The translations under genes were made by a program, and so were the position numbers. Below, in pieces: positions 9,363 through 18,035 of a stretch of 59,712 bases of DNA. The number at the start of each line of letters is the position of its first letter. The first letter of the stretch is position 1. This DNA is from a bacterium (lineage in GTDB: Bacteria > Planctomycetota > UBA1135 > GCA-002686595): assembly GCA_024228395.1 (NCBI GenBank), contig JAAETM010000436.1, positions 1 through 59,712 of the forward strand, written 5' to 3'. The notes under the pieces were generated by a model that saw only the letters and a program-made list of their open reading frames with translations, was not told the origin of the DNA and searched no databases.

Positions 9363-12300
9363 ATGACAAACAACGAATCAACGATACCGACCCCTGAATC
9401 CCTGCTTCAGCATGCCTCCTGGGCCCATTCCCTGGCCCGCAGCCTGGTGGGTGAGGCTGCAGCGGAAGACTTGGTGCAGGACACTTGGCTGGCGGCGCTC
9501 AAGGCTGAACCCTCCACGGATCGCTCCCTCAAGCCATGGTTGGGCACGGTTTTGGGCAATCTGTCCCGCCAGTCCTCCCGCGGATCCGCCCGCCGCAGGG
9601 CCCGGGAAGAGCAGGCGGCCAAGGGTGGATTCGAGCCCTCCGCTGGGGAATTGACCGAAAGGGCCGAGTCGCAAAAGCTCCTGATGGAGCAATTGCTGAA
9701 GCTCGATGAAGACCTGCGCGAGGTCCTGCTGCTCAAGTTTTTCGAGGACCTTTCCGCAGCGGAAATCGGCCGCCGCAAGGGTGTACCCGCCAGCACGATC
9801 AAGACCCGCATCCAACGCGGCCTGGACGAGATGCGCGCCTCCCTCGACTCCCACTTCGATGGTGAACGCAACAGTTGGGGTTTGGCCTTGCTGCCGCTCC
9901 TGCGTGTGGGGAACCCCCGTAGAGGTCTGGCCGCCGCGGGCTCGGGGGGCATTGGCCTCAAGTTGATCGCCCAAGTTCTTTTCTGGCTGATGGCGGGAAC
10001 TCTCGGTGCGGTGGCGTTGATCGCATCCATCGGTGGCCTCACGCTTTTTTCAGAGTCGATTCCGACGGAGCATGTGACCTTTGAGCCCCTTGTTCCATTG
10101 GATCAAGAGGTGGGCTTGGCCCCTGCCGAAATGAAGTTGCGCCAACCGATCGAGCCCTCCGGAGTAGAATCGATAGCGCCCGCTCCGGTGACCGAGAAAT
10201 CAAAGGTGACTCGACTGCGAGCTCGCTTCCTCGATGGGCAGGGCGATCCCGTAACGGGTGTACAGGTCCAACCTCGCTGGGGGAGGGTGCTCTCTAGCGA
10301 AGGAAGCGATGCCTTGGGGCGCATTGAATTTCCCTTCGAACTAGGCAGTGGCCCTCAAAGGGGGGCGCTAAAGTACACACACCCATTCTTGGCCAGCGAT
10401 GTGCTTGAGTTTGATTTACGCCCGGGAACGATCGTGGATTTGGGGGACATCCATGTGCGTGCCGGGGGGGCTCTCAGTGGCCGGGTCGTAGATGGTTTGG
10501 GTCAAGCTCTGGTCGGTGCTCACGTGCGCGTGGCTGGAGCGGAGAAAGAAAGGACATCGGCAGGCGGCATGGTCAGTCGCAGGAGCACCAGTCTCGGAGC
10601 AGCGGGGGGCTATACGGATGCGGATGGTGGTTTCCGCTTTACGGGCCTACTCGCCGGCAATGTACGCGTGCAGGTGGAAGCTCAGCAGGGCTTGCACACA
10701 GCCGAGAGTGGCTGGGTGCCCATCCGGGCAGGCCAAGAAAGTCACGGTTTGGTGATCGTAGCCCCCGAGATGGATCCTGGCGAGCGCATTGAAGGCTATG
10801 TGTTTGGTCCGGACGGAGAGCCGGCTGCACGAGCTTCCGTGTCTGCCAAGTACAAGACCTTCATGAGAAGTGGCTCCAAGGGGGCCACTACGAATGCCGA
10901 AGGATTCTTTCGAATTCTAACCCCGGTGGATACCGGGCATACCTTGACCTTTGCAGCCCCGATTAACCGAGACTGGGCATCTGTGATGAAGTCTGATGTG
11001 CATCCGGGTTCTATCGATTTGAAGGTCAGCTTTTCGAGCGCTCAGCACTTTGTGCTGCTAGCCGAGGACCGACAGGGCAAAGTGGTTCGGGGTTTGAGCT
11101 GTACCGTCTTGGACGCGAATGAGGATGGAGTTCTCCAGAGTGTTGGCCGATCGACGGATGATACAAAGGGCTTGCAACTGTTGATTCCTACACAGCCCGC
11201 GATTTTGAGTCTACGAGCTTCTGGATTTGCGTCCCAGCGTATCGAGCTGGCCCGTGGCGAAGTGCTAGAGGGTGCCGTGTTCAAGGCGGTCATGGATAGC
11301 CTTCCGGGAGTCACCGGAATTGTTATGCACAACGGTAAACCGGTGGCGGATGCCGAGGTGTTCTTGCAGGCAAAGGCTCGTGGGAAAAGCACCTACAACG
11401 GCTTTCCCGTGCGCTTTGACGGCCGCAGCGCATCTTCTACGCGCACTGCAGCGGACGGCACCTTCTACCTGGACCTTACGAAGTCAGGTGATTATGTGGT
11501 GCGCGCAACAGCCTCCGGATTTGCCCCCGCCGAGAGTGCTGCGATGAGCCTTTCACCCGAATCTGGGGAAGCCAATCTTAAGCTTCATCTTTCCCCTGGG
11601 GGATCGATTGAAGGCAAAGTGACGCTGGAGGATGGTCTCAGTCCAGCCGGCAAGATTGTCGCGGTTTCCCGGGGTGACTGCTGGGCGGAGACCCAGCGCG
11701 TTCAGCCCGACGGCACATTCCGATTTGACAACCTCATATCGGGGGCGTGGATGGTCAAGATGGTAGACGAGGCCATTCACGATGGTGAAAGCAGTTCCTC
11801 AAGCGGCATTCCGATCCTTCCCCACCGCACGACGCCTAGCAATTGCACCGTGACCGAGGGGGCGGTGACCCGTTTCGACCTCATTCCGGTCCCCCTTTCG
11901 ACCTGTGTGCTTCGTGGGCAGTTGGATCTTCGTGGAGTGGACATGTCCACGTGGAGTGGGAGCTCTGCGCCCCTTCAGCTTGAGAATCAAGCCAGGGGCG
12001 GTCTTCGAACCAACTTCACCATGGATGCTGAGGGTCGGTTCGAGTTGCGAGCCAAGGGAGCTGGGCAATGGAGGCTGACTTTCGAAAGTCCACTACAGGA
12101 AGGGTTGCGATTCCAGCTGACCGTGGATTTAAAAAAAGGCTTGAACGATTGGAAAGCCGAAGTGCCCACGGCGCAAGTGACCCTGACAGGAACAGCGTCT
12201 GAACCATATTTTTATCTTTGGCGCGGCACCGAAAATCTATTCGCCGTGTACCCCGTGTCTTTCGACAGCAAGAATGAGTGCGTCCTGGGCCACGTACCCG

Positions 12301-12428
12301 CCGGCCCCGCAGGGTTGGTGCTCATGAGCGCTTTTGAGGGTTTGGATCCCCAGTATGATTGGCCCACCGCATGGATGCAGCTAGACCTTCCCGCAGGATC
12401 CAATCAGGTCTTGCCCTTACGGCGCTAA
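9363..12428 (+). CDS. ECF RNA polymerase sigma factor fused to a TM helix and large extracytoplasmic carboxypeptidase-regulatory-like region
   Basis: 1021 residues from ATG 9363 (ATG 9348 is equally possible; the frame is open from 9153 but without protein character). Residues ~15-80 are sigma-70 region 2 (AAEDLVQDTWLAALK) and ~105-160 region 4 (LREVLLLKFFEDLSAAEIG, VPASTIKTRIQRGLDEM). A hydrophobic helix follows at ~198-229. The remaining ~790 residues hold repeated beta-sandwich units of the carboxypeptidase-regulatory/transthyretin-like type (GRVVDGLGQALVGAHVRV, YTDADGGFRFTGL, GYVFGPDGEPAARASVSA, TGIVMHNGKPVADAEVFL, GSIEGKVTLEDGLSPAGK). With the sigma domain inside, the repeats would lie outside. 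Activation would presumably need proteolysis. TATGAT at 9305-9310 is a possible -10 element. No separate anti-sigma gene is adjacent. Confidence 0.85.
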   Translation: MTNNESTIPTPESLLQHASWAHSLARSLVGEAAAEDLVQDTWLAALKAEPSTDRSLKPWLGTVLGNLSRQSSRGSARRRAREEQAAKGGFEPSAGELTERAESQKLLMEQLLKLDEDLREVLLLKFFEDLSAAEIGRRKGVPASTIKTRIQRGLDEMRASLDSHFDGERNSWGLALLPLLRVGNPRRGLAAAGSGGIGLKLIAQVLFWLMAGTLGAVALIASIGGLTLFSESIPTEHVTFEPLVPLDQEVGLAPAEMKLRQPIEPSGVESIAPAPVTEKSKVTRLRARFLDGQGDPVTGVQVQPRWGRVLSSEGSDALGRIEFPFELGSGPQRGALKYTHPFLASDVLEFDLRPGTIVDLGDIHVRAGGALSGRVVDGLGQALVGAHVRVAGAEKERTSAGGMVSRRSTSLGAAGGYTDADGGFRFTGLLAGNVRVQVEAQQGLHTAESGWVPIRAGQESHGLVIVAPEMDPGERIEGYVFGPDGEPAARASVSAKYKTFMRSGSKGATTNAEGFFRILTPVDTGHTLTFAAPINRDWASVMKSDVHPGSIDLKVSFSSAQHFVLLAEDRQGKVVRGLSCTVLDANEDGVLQSVGRSTDDTKGLQLLIPTQPAILSLRASGFASQRIELARGEVLEGAVFKAVMDSLPGVTGIVMHNGKPVADAEVFLQAKARGKSTYNGFPVRFDGRSASSTRTAADGTFYLDLTKSGDYVVRATASGFAPAESAAMSLSPESGEANLKLHLSPGGSIEGKVTLEDGLSPAGKIVAVSRGDCWAETQRVQPDGTFRFDNLISGAWMVKMVDEAIHDGESSSSSGIPILPHRTTPSNCTVTEGAVTRFDLIPVPLSTCVLRGQLDLRGVDMSTWSGSSAPLQLENQARGGLRTNFTMDAEGRFELRAKGAGQWRLTFESPLQEGLRFQLTVDLKKGLNDWKAEVPTAQVTLTGTASEPYFYLWRGTENLFAVYPVSFDSKNECVLGHVPAGPAGLVLMSAFEGLDPQYDWPTAWMQLDLPAGSNQVLPLRR

Positions 12429-12433
12429 TCGGA

Positions 12434-12471
12434 AAATGCGGGGCGCACCCCAAAAGGTGCGCCCCGCATTT
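12434..12471. terminator. Bidirectional terminator
   Basis: A 16-bp perfect stem, AAATGCGGGGCGCACC and its complement, encloses the loop CCAAAA. It is flanked by A and T residues on its two sides and lies between the convergent sigma-fusion gene and the multihaem gene, so it can serve both strands. Confidence 0.85.
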
Positions 12472-12511
12472 CGAAGTGATTGCGAGCCAGCTGGCCGCAA
12501 CCTTTGCCGCC

Positions 12512-15500
12512 TTACGGCAAAGTAGTCGAGAGCATCTGCACAATCTGGGCGCGCGTAAACGTGCCCGTGAACGGATGCGAGTTCTCCTTGAGGGTATTGC
12601 CTTGCTCGTCGAGGAAGCGGTCCAGTTGCTGGACTTCCGCGAAGACCCTTTCGGTGCTGCCCGTTCCAACCGTTCCGAGGAGGGCGGGACTCGTGGGGTC
12701 GGTCACATCGATGACTTGCATACCACCAGCCGTGTTGGCCAGGTAGGCATAGTCGTCAACGCCCGGAGGAGCCAGGTCGCTGCAAACGTCCACGTCGACC
12801 AGGTTGCCACCGGTGGTGACATTGGCGACCTGCACGGCGGCGTCCGGTTGGGTGATGTCGAAGACGTACAAACCACCGGTTCCGGCGGCCACGTACAGGT
12901 AGTCATGCTCGCGGGAAGGCACGGTGGCCGTGGCGGGCACGTAACGTGTGTAGGTGTCCATGGCCAGTGCGCCGGCGGCGGGTAGGCCTCCGACCAGCTG
13001 GGGTGAATCGAAGTCGGGCAACAGGTCGATGATGCGAACACCATAACCCGGGTCGGCCACATAGGCGCGAACTGCGAAGTCGTTGCCGGCTTGGAAGTGG
13101 GCGTACAGATGCACGGCCTGCGCGTCGATGCCTCCAACCGAACCCACAACCGTGGGCGTGGCGTGATCCGCGATGTTGATGACCTGCATGCCAGAGGATC
13201 CGGCTGCCACGAAGAGGTGGATACCGAAAGGCTTGGCTCGCAGGGCATTCGGCATGGCGACCGATCCCACCAGCGTCGCCGCGGTCGGCGAATCGGTGTC
13301 GTAGATCTTGATGCCGACACCTTGATCCACCACGTACAAGTAACGTGCGACCCGGCTGACATCGATGGCGTTGACACCGGTGATCGTGTGAATCGGCGAG
13401 GCCGGAACACCCGCGGTCAGGTCGAAGACTTCCACGCCAGCGGAGCCTTCCGCCACGTAGAGGTAGTCGGCAGTGCCTTCGACACCATTGGGTATCGAAA
13501 CCATGGCTTGCGCGGTGCCCGCCAGGGGCAGGTCGGCCAAGACAGGCGGTTGGCCCGCGGCTGCGTTGCGATCATAGCGCTTGAGACCGGTCGGTCCGGC
13601 GGTGTAGACCGTTTCGCGGCCCACCGAGTAGTTGCCCGTTCCGAAACCCATGGAGGGGGGAGAACGGTGGCATTCCACGCAGGTTCGAACTTCGCCAACA
13701 CCGCGCACGGTGTGCGGCTGTACCGGATCCATGGCGAGTCCAGACAAGCCATTGGAGGTCACCGGCATCTTGAATTCCATCAGCTTGTTGCCTTGGGCAT
13801 CCGTCACGTCGGCCATCGGTTGGCAGCCAACGATGTACGGGGCCACGCGACCTTCGCTGTTGGGTCCCAGGGAGAAGTTCCGCATGGACTCGAAGATCTT
13901 ATTGTTCGTCGAAGCCTTGCCGACTTCGTACTGACCGGTCATCAGGTTCAGGCCAACTTGCGTTTCATCCCGCTCGAAGTGACAACCGTAACAGTTCGGC
14001 ACCCAAGAAGAGTGACAGGCGTAACATTCGAGGCCGCCGTTGGGCTTGATGTGGTTGGCGTCCATCGCCGCGTGTGCATCCGCGTTGTAGCCCGGAGATG
14101 CGGGGCTGAGGAAGTCGTCCAAGCTCGGAACGATGTGCGTGGCTCCAGTGACTTTGGACGTCAGCATCACGATGCCTTGGAAGTTCACCACGTTGGGCAA
14201 AGCCACATTGTCGTTGTCCTTAAGCGTTGCCGGAACCCCAGGCATTCCGTGGCAGGTACGACATTCGATCTTCGTCGCCTGGTCCATGTGGCCCCAGATG
14301 TTGCCGTCACCCATGATTTCACTGGCGACGTGACAATCGATGCAATGCAAGCCGCGTTCGCGGTGAATGTCCTGGGGATTGGTCTCGGAATCGGTGAGGT
14401 GGTAGTTGTTGTTGAATTTTTCGTCCGTGGTGCCGGCCACGCCGGGGCCCGAGGGCAGGCGCGGGGGCATCTGAGCGCGACCGGTGAAGGACAGACCGAT
14501 GCGAGCGCCACGGTGGTGGCAGTGCAAGCATTGCTCGGTGGGGATTTGCTTGGTCACGATGTGCTTCATCGGGTAACCCGGGATCGTGTGATCGATCGCG
14601 GTGTCAGCCGACTGGGAAAGCCCATCGTTGGCATACAGCATGTGGCAGGCTGCGCAACCATCTGCGCGATAGACGCCATTTTGGTTGGGAGCTCCACGGA
14701 AGCCTTTTCCCCTGGACCAGAGGTGGCAGCGTGCACAGGCTTGCGATGGAACGGCCGCGAAGTGCGTGGCGAACTCGTCCTGGGGTTGGTTGGGATCGTA
14801 GATCAGCAGGTCGTCCAAACTGGCGACTGCACCCTGTGCAATCGGCACGGTTCCGTCGGTGTCGGCGACTGCAAATGTGCCGTAGATCGGCGTCTTGGTT
14901 GCTTGTACGTTGTTTTGGAAGAGGCCGCCTGCGTAGTGGCCAGCAGCGGTGGCCATCATGCTTTTGCGCACGTTGTCCACGATTTCAGAGTGGCACAGGC
15001 CACAAGCCTGATCGACGACCCTTAGGTTTGAAGGGTTCACAAAGCGCTGGTAGTCAAGGTCCTGATTCACGGGCGGCACAGTCTTGCCGTACGTAACAGT
15101 GCCATTTGGAAAGATGTGAGCCGCCGCTTTGGTCGTGGCCAATTCATCACCGCCATGGCATAGCGTGCAGTCCAGGTTCAGCCCCATCATGTGCTGCGTT
15201 GCATTTTCGATCTGCGTATGACACATCAGGCAGCGAGGAAAGGGCAGTTCCTCGGGACCAACGGGACCCGAGCCCATCGTGGATGAAGCCTGGCTGATGC
15301 TGCTTGGGGGGATCCCGGCGGTTGCGTTGAAAGTCGTGCCTCCAGTAGAGGTCGCTACTCCACTGTGAACGCCCCCTGGCGGCGAGTTTCCAAGCAAGGG
15401 AGCGAGAGATCCCGTGCCTTCGTAACCCTCTGGGATGTAGCACTGACGTATCCAAATGGGTCCGTCTTCCAGGTCCACGCGAACGCGACCGTCCTCCTCG

Positions 15501-15676
15501 ATAGTGATCGGAGGCGTGGGGTACAGACCCTCGTGGGGAGAATTGGACTCCGCATCAGACTCCTTCGAAGGAGCATCGTCCGCAGCTTGAACGGCTTGGA
15601 TTTCTGGCTTCTGACCACTGCATGCAAAGAGTGGAAGAGCGACGAAGGCGTATAGCCATGTATTTGAAGAAGTCAT
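12512..15676 (-). CDS. Multihaem (11 CxxCH) c-type cytochrome lipoprotein with LVIVD-like beta-propeller
   Basis: 1054 residues. The N-terminus has a lipobox (LPLFACSG, Cys19), so it is probably lipid-anchored to a membrane facing away from the cytoplasm. Eleven CxxCH motifs lie between residues ~147 and ~667 (CLMCH, CTLCH, CGLCH, CARCH, CAACH, CLHCH, CIDCH, CRTCH, CYACH, CYGCH, CVECH), with many additional His that could be distal ligands. From ~700 to ~1010 there are repeats of the form 'YLYVAEGSAGVEVFDL', 'LFVAAGSSGMQVINIAD', 'YLYVAAGTGGLYVFDITQP', 'YAYLANTAGGMQVIDVTDP', which match LVIVD/YVTN-type propeller blades. A role in periplasmic or extracellular electron transfer is likely; the partner is unknown. 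It is a single-gene unit in a convergent position, with a palindrome upstream at 15736. Confidence 0.9.
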   Translation of the reverse strand: MTSSNTWLYAFVALPLFACSGQKPEIQAVQAADDAPSKESDAESNSPHEGLYPTPPITIEEDGRVRVDLEDGPIWIRQCYIPEGYEGTGSLAPLLGNSPPGGVHSGVATSTGGTTFNATAGIPPSSISQASSTMGSGPVGPEELPFPRCLMCHTQIENATQHMMGLNLDCTLCHGGDELATTKAAAHIFPNGTVTYGKTVPPVNQDLDYQRFVNPSNLRVVDQACGLCHSEIVDNVRKSMMATAAGHYAGGLFQNNVQATKTPIYGTFAVADTDGTVPIAQGAVASLDDLLIYDPNQPQDEFATHFAAVPSQACARCHLWSRGKGFRGAPNQNGVYRADGCAACHMLYANDGLSQSADTAIDHTIPGYPMKHIVTKQIPTEQCLHCHHRGARIGLSFTGRAQMPPRLPSGPGVAGTTDEKFNNNYHLTDSETNPQDIHRERGLHCIDCHVASEIMGDGNIWGHMDQATKIECRTCHGMPGVPATLKDNDNVALPNVVNFQGIVMLTSKVTGATHIVPSLDDFLSPASPGYNADAHAAMDANHIKPNGGLECYACHSSWVPNCYGCHFERDETQVGLNLMTGQYEVGKASTNNKIFESMRNFSLGPNSEGRVAPYIVGCQPMADVTDAQGNKLMEFKMPVTSNGLSGLAMDPVQPHTVRGVGEVRTCVECHRSPPSMGFGTGNYSVGRETVYTAGPTGLKRYDRNAAAGQPPVLADLPLAGTAQAMVSIPNGVEGTADYLYVAEGSAGVEVFDLTAGVPASPIHTITGVNAIDVSRVARYLYVVDQGVGIKIYDTDSPTAATLVGSVAMPNALRAKPFGIHLFVAAGSSGMQVINIADHATPTVVGSVGGIDAQAVHLYAHFQAGNDFAVRAYVADPGYGVRIIDLLPDFDSPQLVGGLPAAGALAMDTYTRYVPATATVPSREHDYLYVAAGTGGLYVFDITQPDAAVQVANVTTGGNLVDVDVCSDLAPPGVDDYAYLANTAGGMQVIDVTDPTSPALLGTVGTGSTERVFAEVQQLDRFLDEQGNTLKENSHPFTGTFTRAQIVQMLSTTLP

Positions 15677-16250
15677 GACGCAGCGTAGTTAGGCTGAAAG
15701 GAATGTCAGAGGGGTGGGCGAGCTTCGTGCGGGCTCTGTAGATCTACAGTTCAATCATATCTGGCTGTCATGGTTTCCGGTGGCTTGGCCTGGGCTGCTT
15801 CTTTCGATGGTTTCGAGCCAATAGGGGGTAACGAGGGGGGGCAGCTCCCAAACCGGTGTTTGTTGGCCCTGGTGCCCGATTTTGTCAAAACGGCCCGTTG
15901 GGTGCGGGGGAGGCAGGTGAGCTCATTTATCAGAAATCAACCCAGCTTGGGTCACAAGCAAGGTGACCGGGTAGTCCCAACCACCTGGCTGGATTGGCAG
16001 GGGACGCGGGATGGGCCTTGCGCCTCGCCCCAAATGCGAGTTTGCGATCGATCAAACAGCAGATGCCTCAAAAAGCAATCACGCCGAAGACGGGGCTCCG
16101 GTTGCGCCTTGCAGAGCGATGGGGTCTCACTTCGCCTAACCGTGTCCGATTGGTTTTCAGTCTTTTCAAGAAGTTGCTTAGGGGGAGTCGACGCTAGCAG
16201 GACGCCCCACGCCAGGGGCTGTAAATTCAATCCTCACACCAGGTCTTACC
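15677..16250. other. 574-base intergenic region between divergent genes
   Basis: Nothing protein-like is visible, and the open frame at 15770-16258 has no recognisable composition. The region should carry the promoters of the multihaem gene (leftward) and the kinase at 16251 (rightward). The only distinctive element is the palindrome at 15736-15749. The sequence aaattcaatcctcacacca near 16222 mimics a tRNA T-arm but has no matching acceptor stem upstream. Confidence 0.5.
15736..15749. promoter_or_regulatory. Perfect 14-bp palindrome upstream of the multihaem gene
   Basis: CTGTAGATCTACAG is self-complementary over 14 bases and sits 60-73 bases upstream of the multihaem start codon. The position suits an operator for a dimeric regulator. 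This is an inference from symmetry and location only. Confidence 0.35.
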
Positions 16251-16988
16251 TTGATTGACTCCTCCTCAACATCAACACCTGAAATCGAGAGCATGCATCG
16301 CGTGTGTCACGAGCTCAGACGTCCATTAACGATTATCCACGCCTATTCAGAGTTGCTAGCCAACGGCATTGCAGGTCCGCTAAACGAAGGCCAGCAGGGG
16401 CATATGGACACTATCCTAGCAGCTGCCGAGACGTTGGGATCCCAGATTCAGTCATTGGTTGGCTTGGCGGAAGTAGATGCAGGACGTTTCCACCTGATCG
16501 AAGAAGAAGTGGACCTTTCGAGCGTATGTCCGGAGCAGATAAAGCGTTTCAGTGGCCGTGTGGAGGCCGCTAAGCTGAACTTGGAATTCGACAATCAGAG
16601 CAGTGAACTGGTGGCGGAGACCGATCGAGAACGCTTGTATGCGTGCATGGAGTACTTGCTCGACAATGCGCTGAAGTACACACCAGAGGGCGGCAAGATC
16701 AGGGTGACGCAGTTGACCACCGACGAGGAGTTCCACATCAGCATTTGGAATTCGGGTCCGACCGTCAGAGAAGAGGAGATGGAGCGCATTTTTGAGCGTT
16801 ACTTCCGTGCCGATCTCGGCAGTGAGGAGCTGAATGCGAAGGGACTTGGCATCGGCTTGACCCTATGCCGCGCCAACGCGAAGGCCCTAGGGGGCTGTGT
16901 GCGGGCCGAAGCATCAAAACATGGTGGAATGATTTTCCACCTCGACTTTCCAATTTGGGGGCAACCCTCGATTCATTCTGCGCGCTAA
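16251..16988 (+). CDS. Soluble sensor histidine kinase (HisKA-HATPase_c)
   Basis: 245 residues from TTG 16251; an alternative start is ATG 16293, immediately before the H-box. The H-box is CHELRRPLTIIHAYSELL and the N-box YLLDNALKYTPEGG. The G2 box is GLGIGLTLCRANAKALGG. The usual G1 DxGxGI is altered to NSGPTVREEEM, so ATP binding may be unusual. No sensor or membrane segment precedes the dimerisation domain, so input must come from another protein or an upstream domain. The receiver at 17033 follows 44 bases later on the same strand, with a terminator after it, making a kinase-regulator pair. Confidence 0.85.
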   Translation: MIDSSSTSTPEIESMHRVCHELRRPLTIIHAYSELLANGIAGPLNEGQQGHMDTILAAAETLGSQIQSLVGLAEVDAGRFHLIEEEVDLSSVCPEQIKRFSGRVEAAKLNLEFDNQSSELVAETDRERLYACMEYLLDNALKYTPEGGKIRVTQLTTDEEFHISIWNSGPTVREEEMERIFERYFRADLGSEELNAKGLGIGLTLCRANAKALGGCVRAEASKHGGMIFHLDFPIWGQPSIHSAR

Positions 16989-17032
16989 CTCGGGCTCGCA
17001 CTTTTAACCGTCAACCTTTCAGGAGATTGCTT

Positions 17033-17472
17033 ATGTTCCACGTAGTAGAGTGGGGAAATATTGAGCAGAGATTCAGGAGTCGAAAGTCCGCAATTATCAG
17101 CGGCTTGAGACCATCCTGTTGATCGAAGACAACACGGACCTGAGCGAGTCGCTCGCCATTCGTCTGCGGGGGGAAGGCTACCATGTGGTCATCGCCCAGG
17201 ACGGCATGGAAGGCCTAGGCGCGATTGAGGAGATCGACCCGGACCTGGTCGTCTTGGACCTTGGCCTGCCCCGTCTGAGTGGCATGAAAGTGCTGCAAAG
17301 CATCAAGGAAAGCTATGGCGATTTACCCATGCCCGTGATCGTCCTAACCGGCAACTCGGACTCCCGCATGAAAGTGCGCGTCAAGGGCTTCGGCGTCGAA
17401 CAGATGCTATGCAAACCCGTGAGGCAAAAAGAGGTCGCAGAGGCCATCAGGGAAACCCTTGAGAACAGCTAG
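17033..17472 (+). CDS. Single-domain response regulator, N-terminus apparently frameshifted
   Basis: The receiver frame from 17119 reads IEDNTDLSESL (acidic pocket), DLVVLDLGLP (phospho-acceptor Asp), VIVLTGN and LCKPVRQKEV (conserved Lys). The frame has no ATG, GTG or TTG at the right place: a TTG at 17119 would cut off the first beta strand (LETILLIEDN). An ATG at 17033 with an AGGAG Shine-Dalgarno site opens a different frame (MFHVVEWGNIEQRF...). Adding one G at ~17086 (AAAGTCC to AAAGGTCC) joins them into MFHVV...RKVRNYQRLETILLIEDN. I therefore give 17033 as start. It likely takes phosphate from the kinase just upstream; there is no output domain. Confidence 0.7.
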
Positions 17473-17490
17473 TAGACCCTTGGCACCAAG

Positions 17491-17533
17491 AAAATGGCTT
17501 GGCCAGGTTCATTCCTGGCTAAGCCATTTTTTT
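17491..17533 (+). terminator. Intrinsic terminator of the kinase-receiver pair
   Basis: A 17-bp stem with one G-U pair (AAAATGGCTTGGCCAGG at 17491-17507, partner at 17514-17530) has the loop TTCATT and runs into seven T residues at 17527-17533. It is a textbook Rho-independent terminator. Confidence 0.92.
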
Positions 17534-17597
17534 GTCATGCAGACCCATGGTCGGAGGTCACTGGTTCCGCATCACACACACCACTCCAGCAAATGCA

Positions 17598-17642
17598 GGA
17601 TGCCCTGGCTAACGACCGTTTAGGTCGCAAGCCAGGGCATCC
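17598..17642 (-). terminator. Terminator hairpin of the minus-strand signalling operon
   Basis: A 12-bp outer stem (GGATGCCCTGGC at 17598-17609 with 17631-17642) plus an inner CGACC/GGTCG stem sits just downstream of the minus-strand receiver that ends at 17667. The T-run on the minus strand is weak. Confidence 0.6.
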
Positions 17643-17666
17643 TTGCTTGAATCGCTGTTGCGCGCT

Positions 17667-18035
17667 CTACGCCGCGTCTAGCGCTGATTCAATGCAGTCG
17701 ATGATCTCGTGGGCGTTGAAGGGCTTTTCAAAGAAACCAACAGCGCCAGCATCAAACGCCTTGTAGCGAATCTCAGGGCTCTTGCTGGCTGTGACGAAGA
17801 TCACCGGCGGGGGTGTGGTCGTTGCATTGGCTTGCAGGCGGCTGGTGAGGGTGAATCCATCGCCTCCTGGCAGGTTGACATCCAGGACGACCATGTCGGG
17901 CTCGCTCTTGATCCCCAAAGACGTGCCGGTAATGCAGTCATGGGCAACGATGACCTCGTACTGCGCGGCTTTGAGCCGCAGCGAGAGGGCGCGGGCGATG
18001 TCCGGATCATCTTCGACGAGAAGGATCTTTTTTAT
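17667..18035 (-). CDS. Single-domain response regulator with apparent ATA start
   Basis: A full receiver domain of 122 residues is readable only from an ATA codon at 18035-18033: (M)KKILLVEDDPDIARALSLRL, then DMVVLDVNLPGGDG (phospho-acceptor Asp), VIFVTASKSP and FFEKPFNAHEI (Lys). The first conventional start, TTG at 17918, would remove the first third of the fold. The ATA overlaps the TAA stop of the upstream kinase as ATAA, exactly where an ATGA coupling is expected, so an ATG-to-ATA change (mutation or miscall) is the simplest reading. It lies in an operon with the receiver-kinase at 18032-19219 and probably receives phosphate from it. Confidence 0.75.
   Translation of the reverse strand: MKKILLVEDDPDIARALSLRLKAAQYEVIVAHDCITGTSLGIKSEPDMVVLDVNLPGGDGFTLTSRLQANATTTPPPVIFVTASKSPEIRYKAFDAGAVGFFEKPFNAHEIIDCIESALDAA

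Noticed and set aside
13091-15025. A 644-residue plus-strand open frame
   Set aside because: It is the antisense shadow of the multihaem cytochrome gene; its translation has no domain character, while the minus strand shows 11 CxxCH motifs.
16185-16245. tRNA-like 3' end (ttcaatcc T-loop pattern followed by cacacca)
   Set aside because: No matching acceptor or anticodon stem exists upstream; no tRNA was found anywhere in the window.
15770-16258. A 162-residue open frame between the cytochrome and the kinase
   Set aside because: No signal, fold or family pattern; composition matches random translation of GC-rich DNA.
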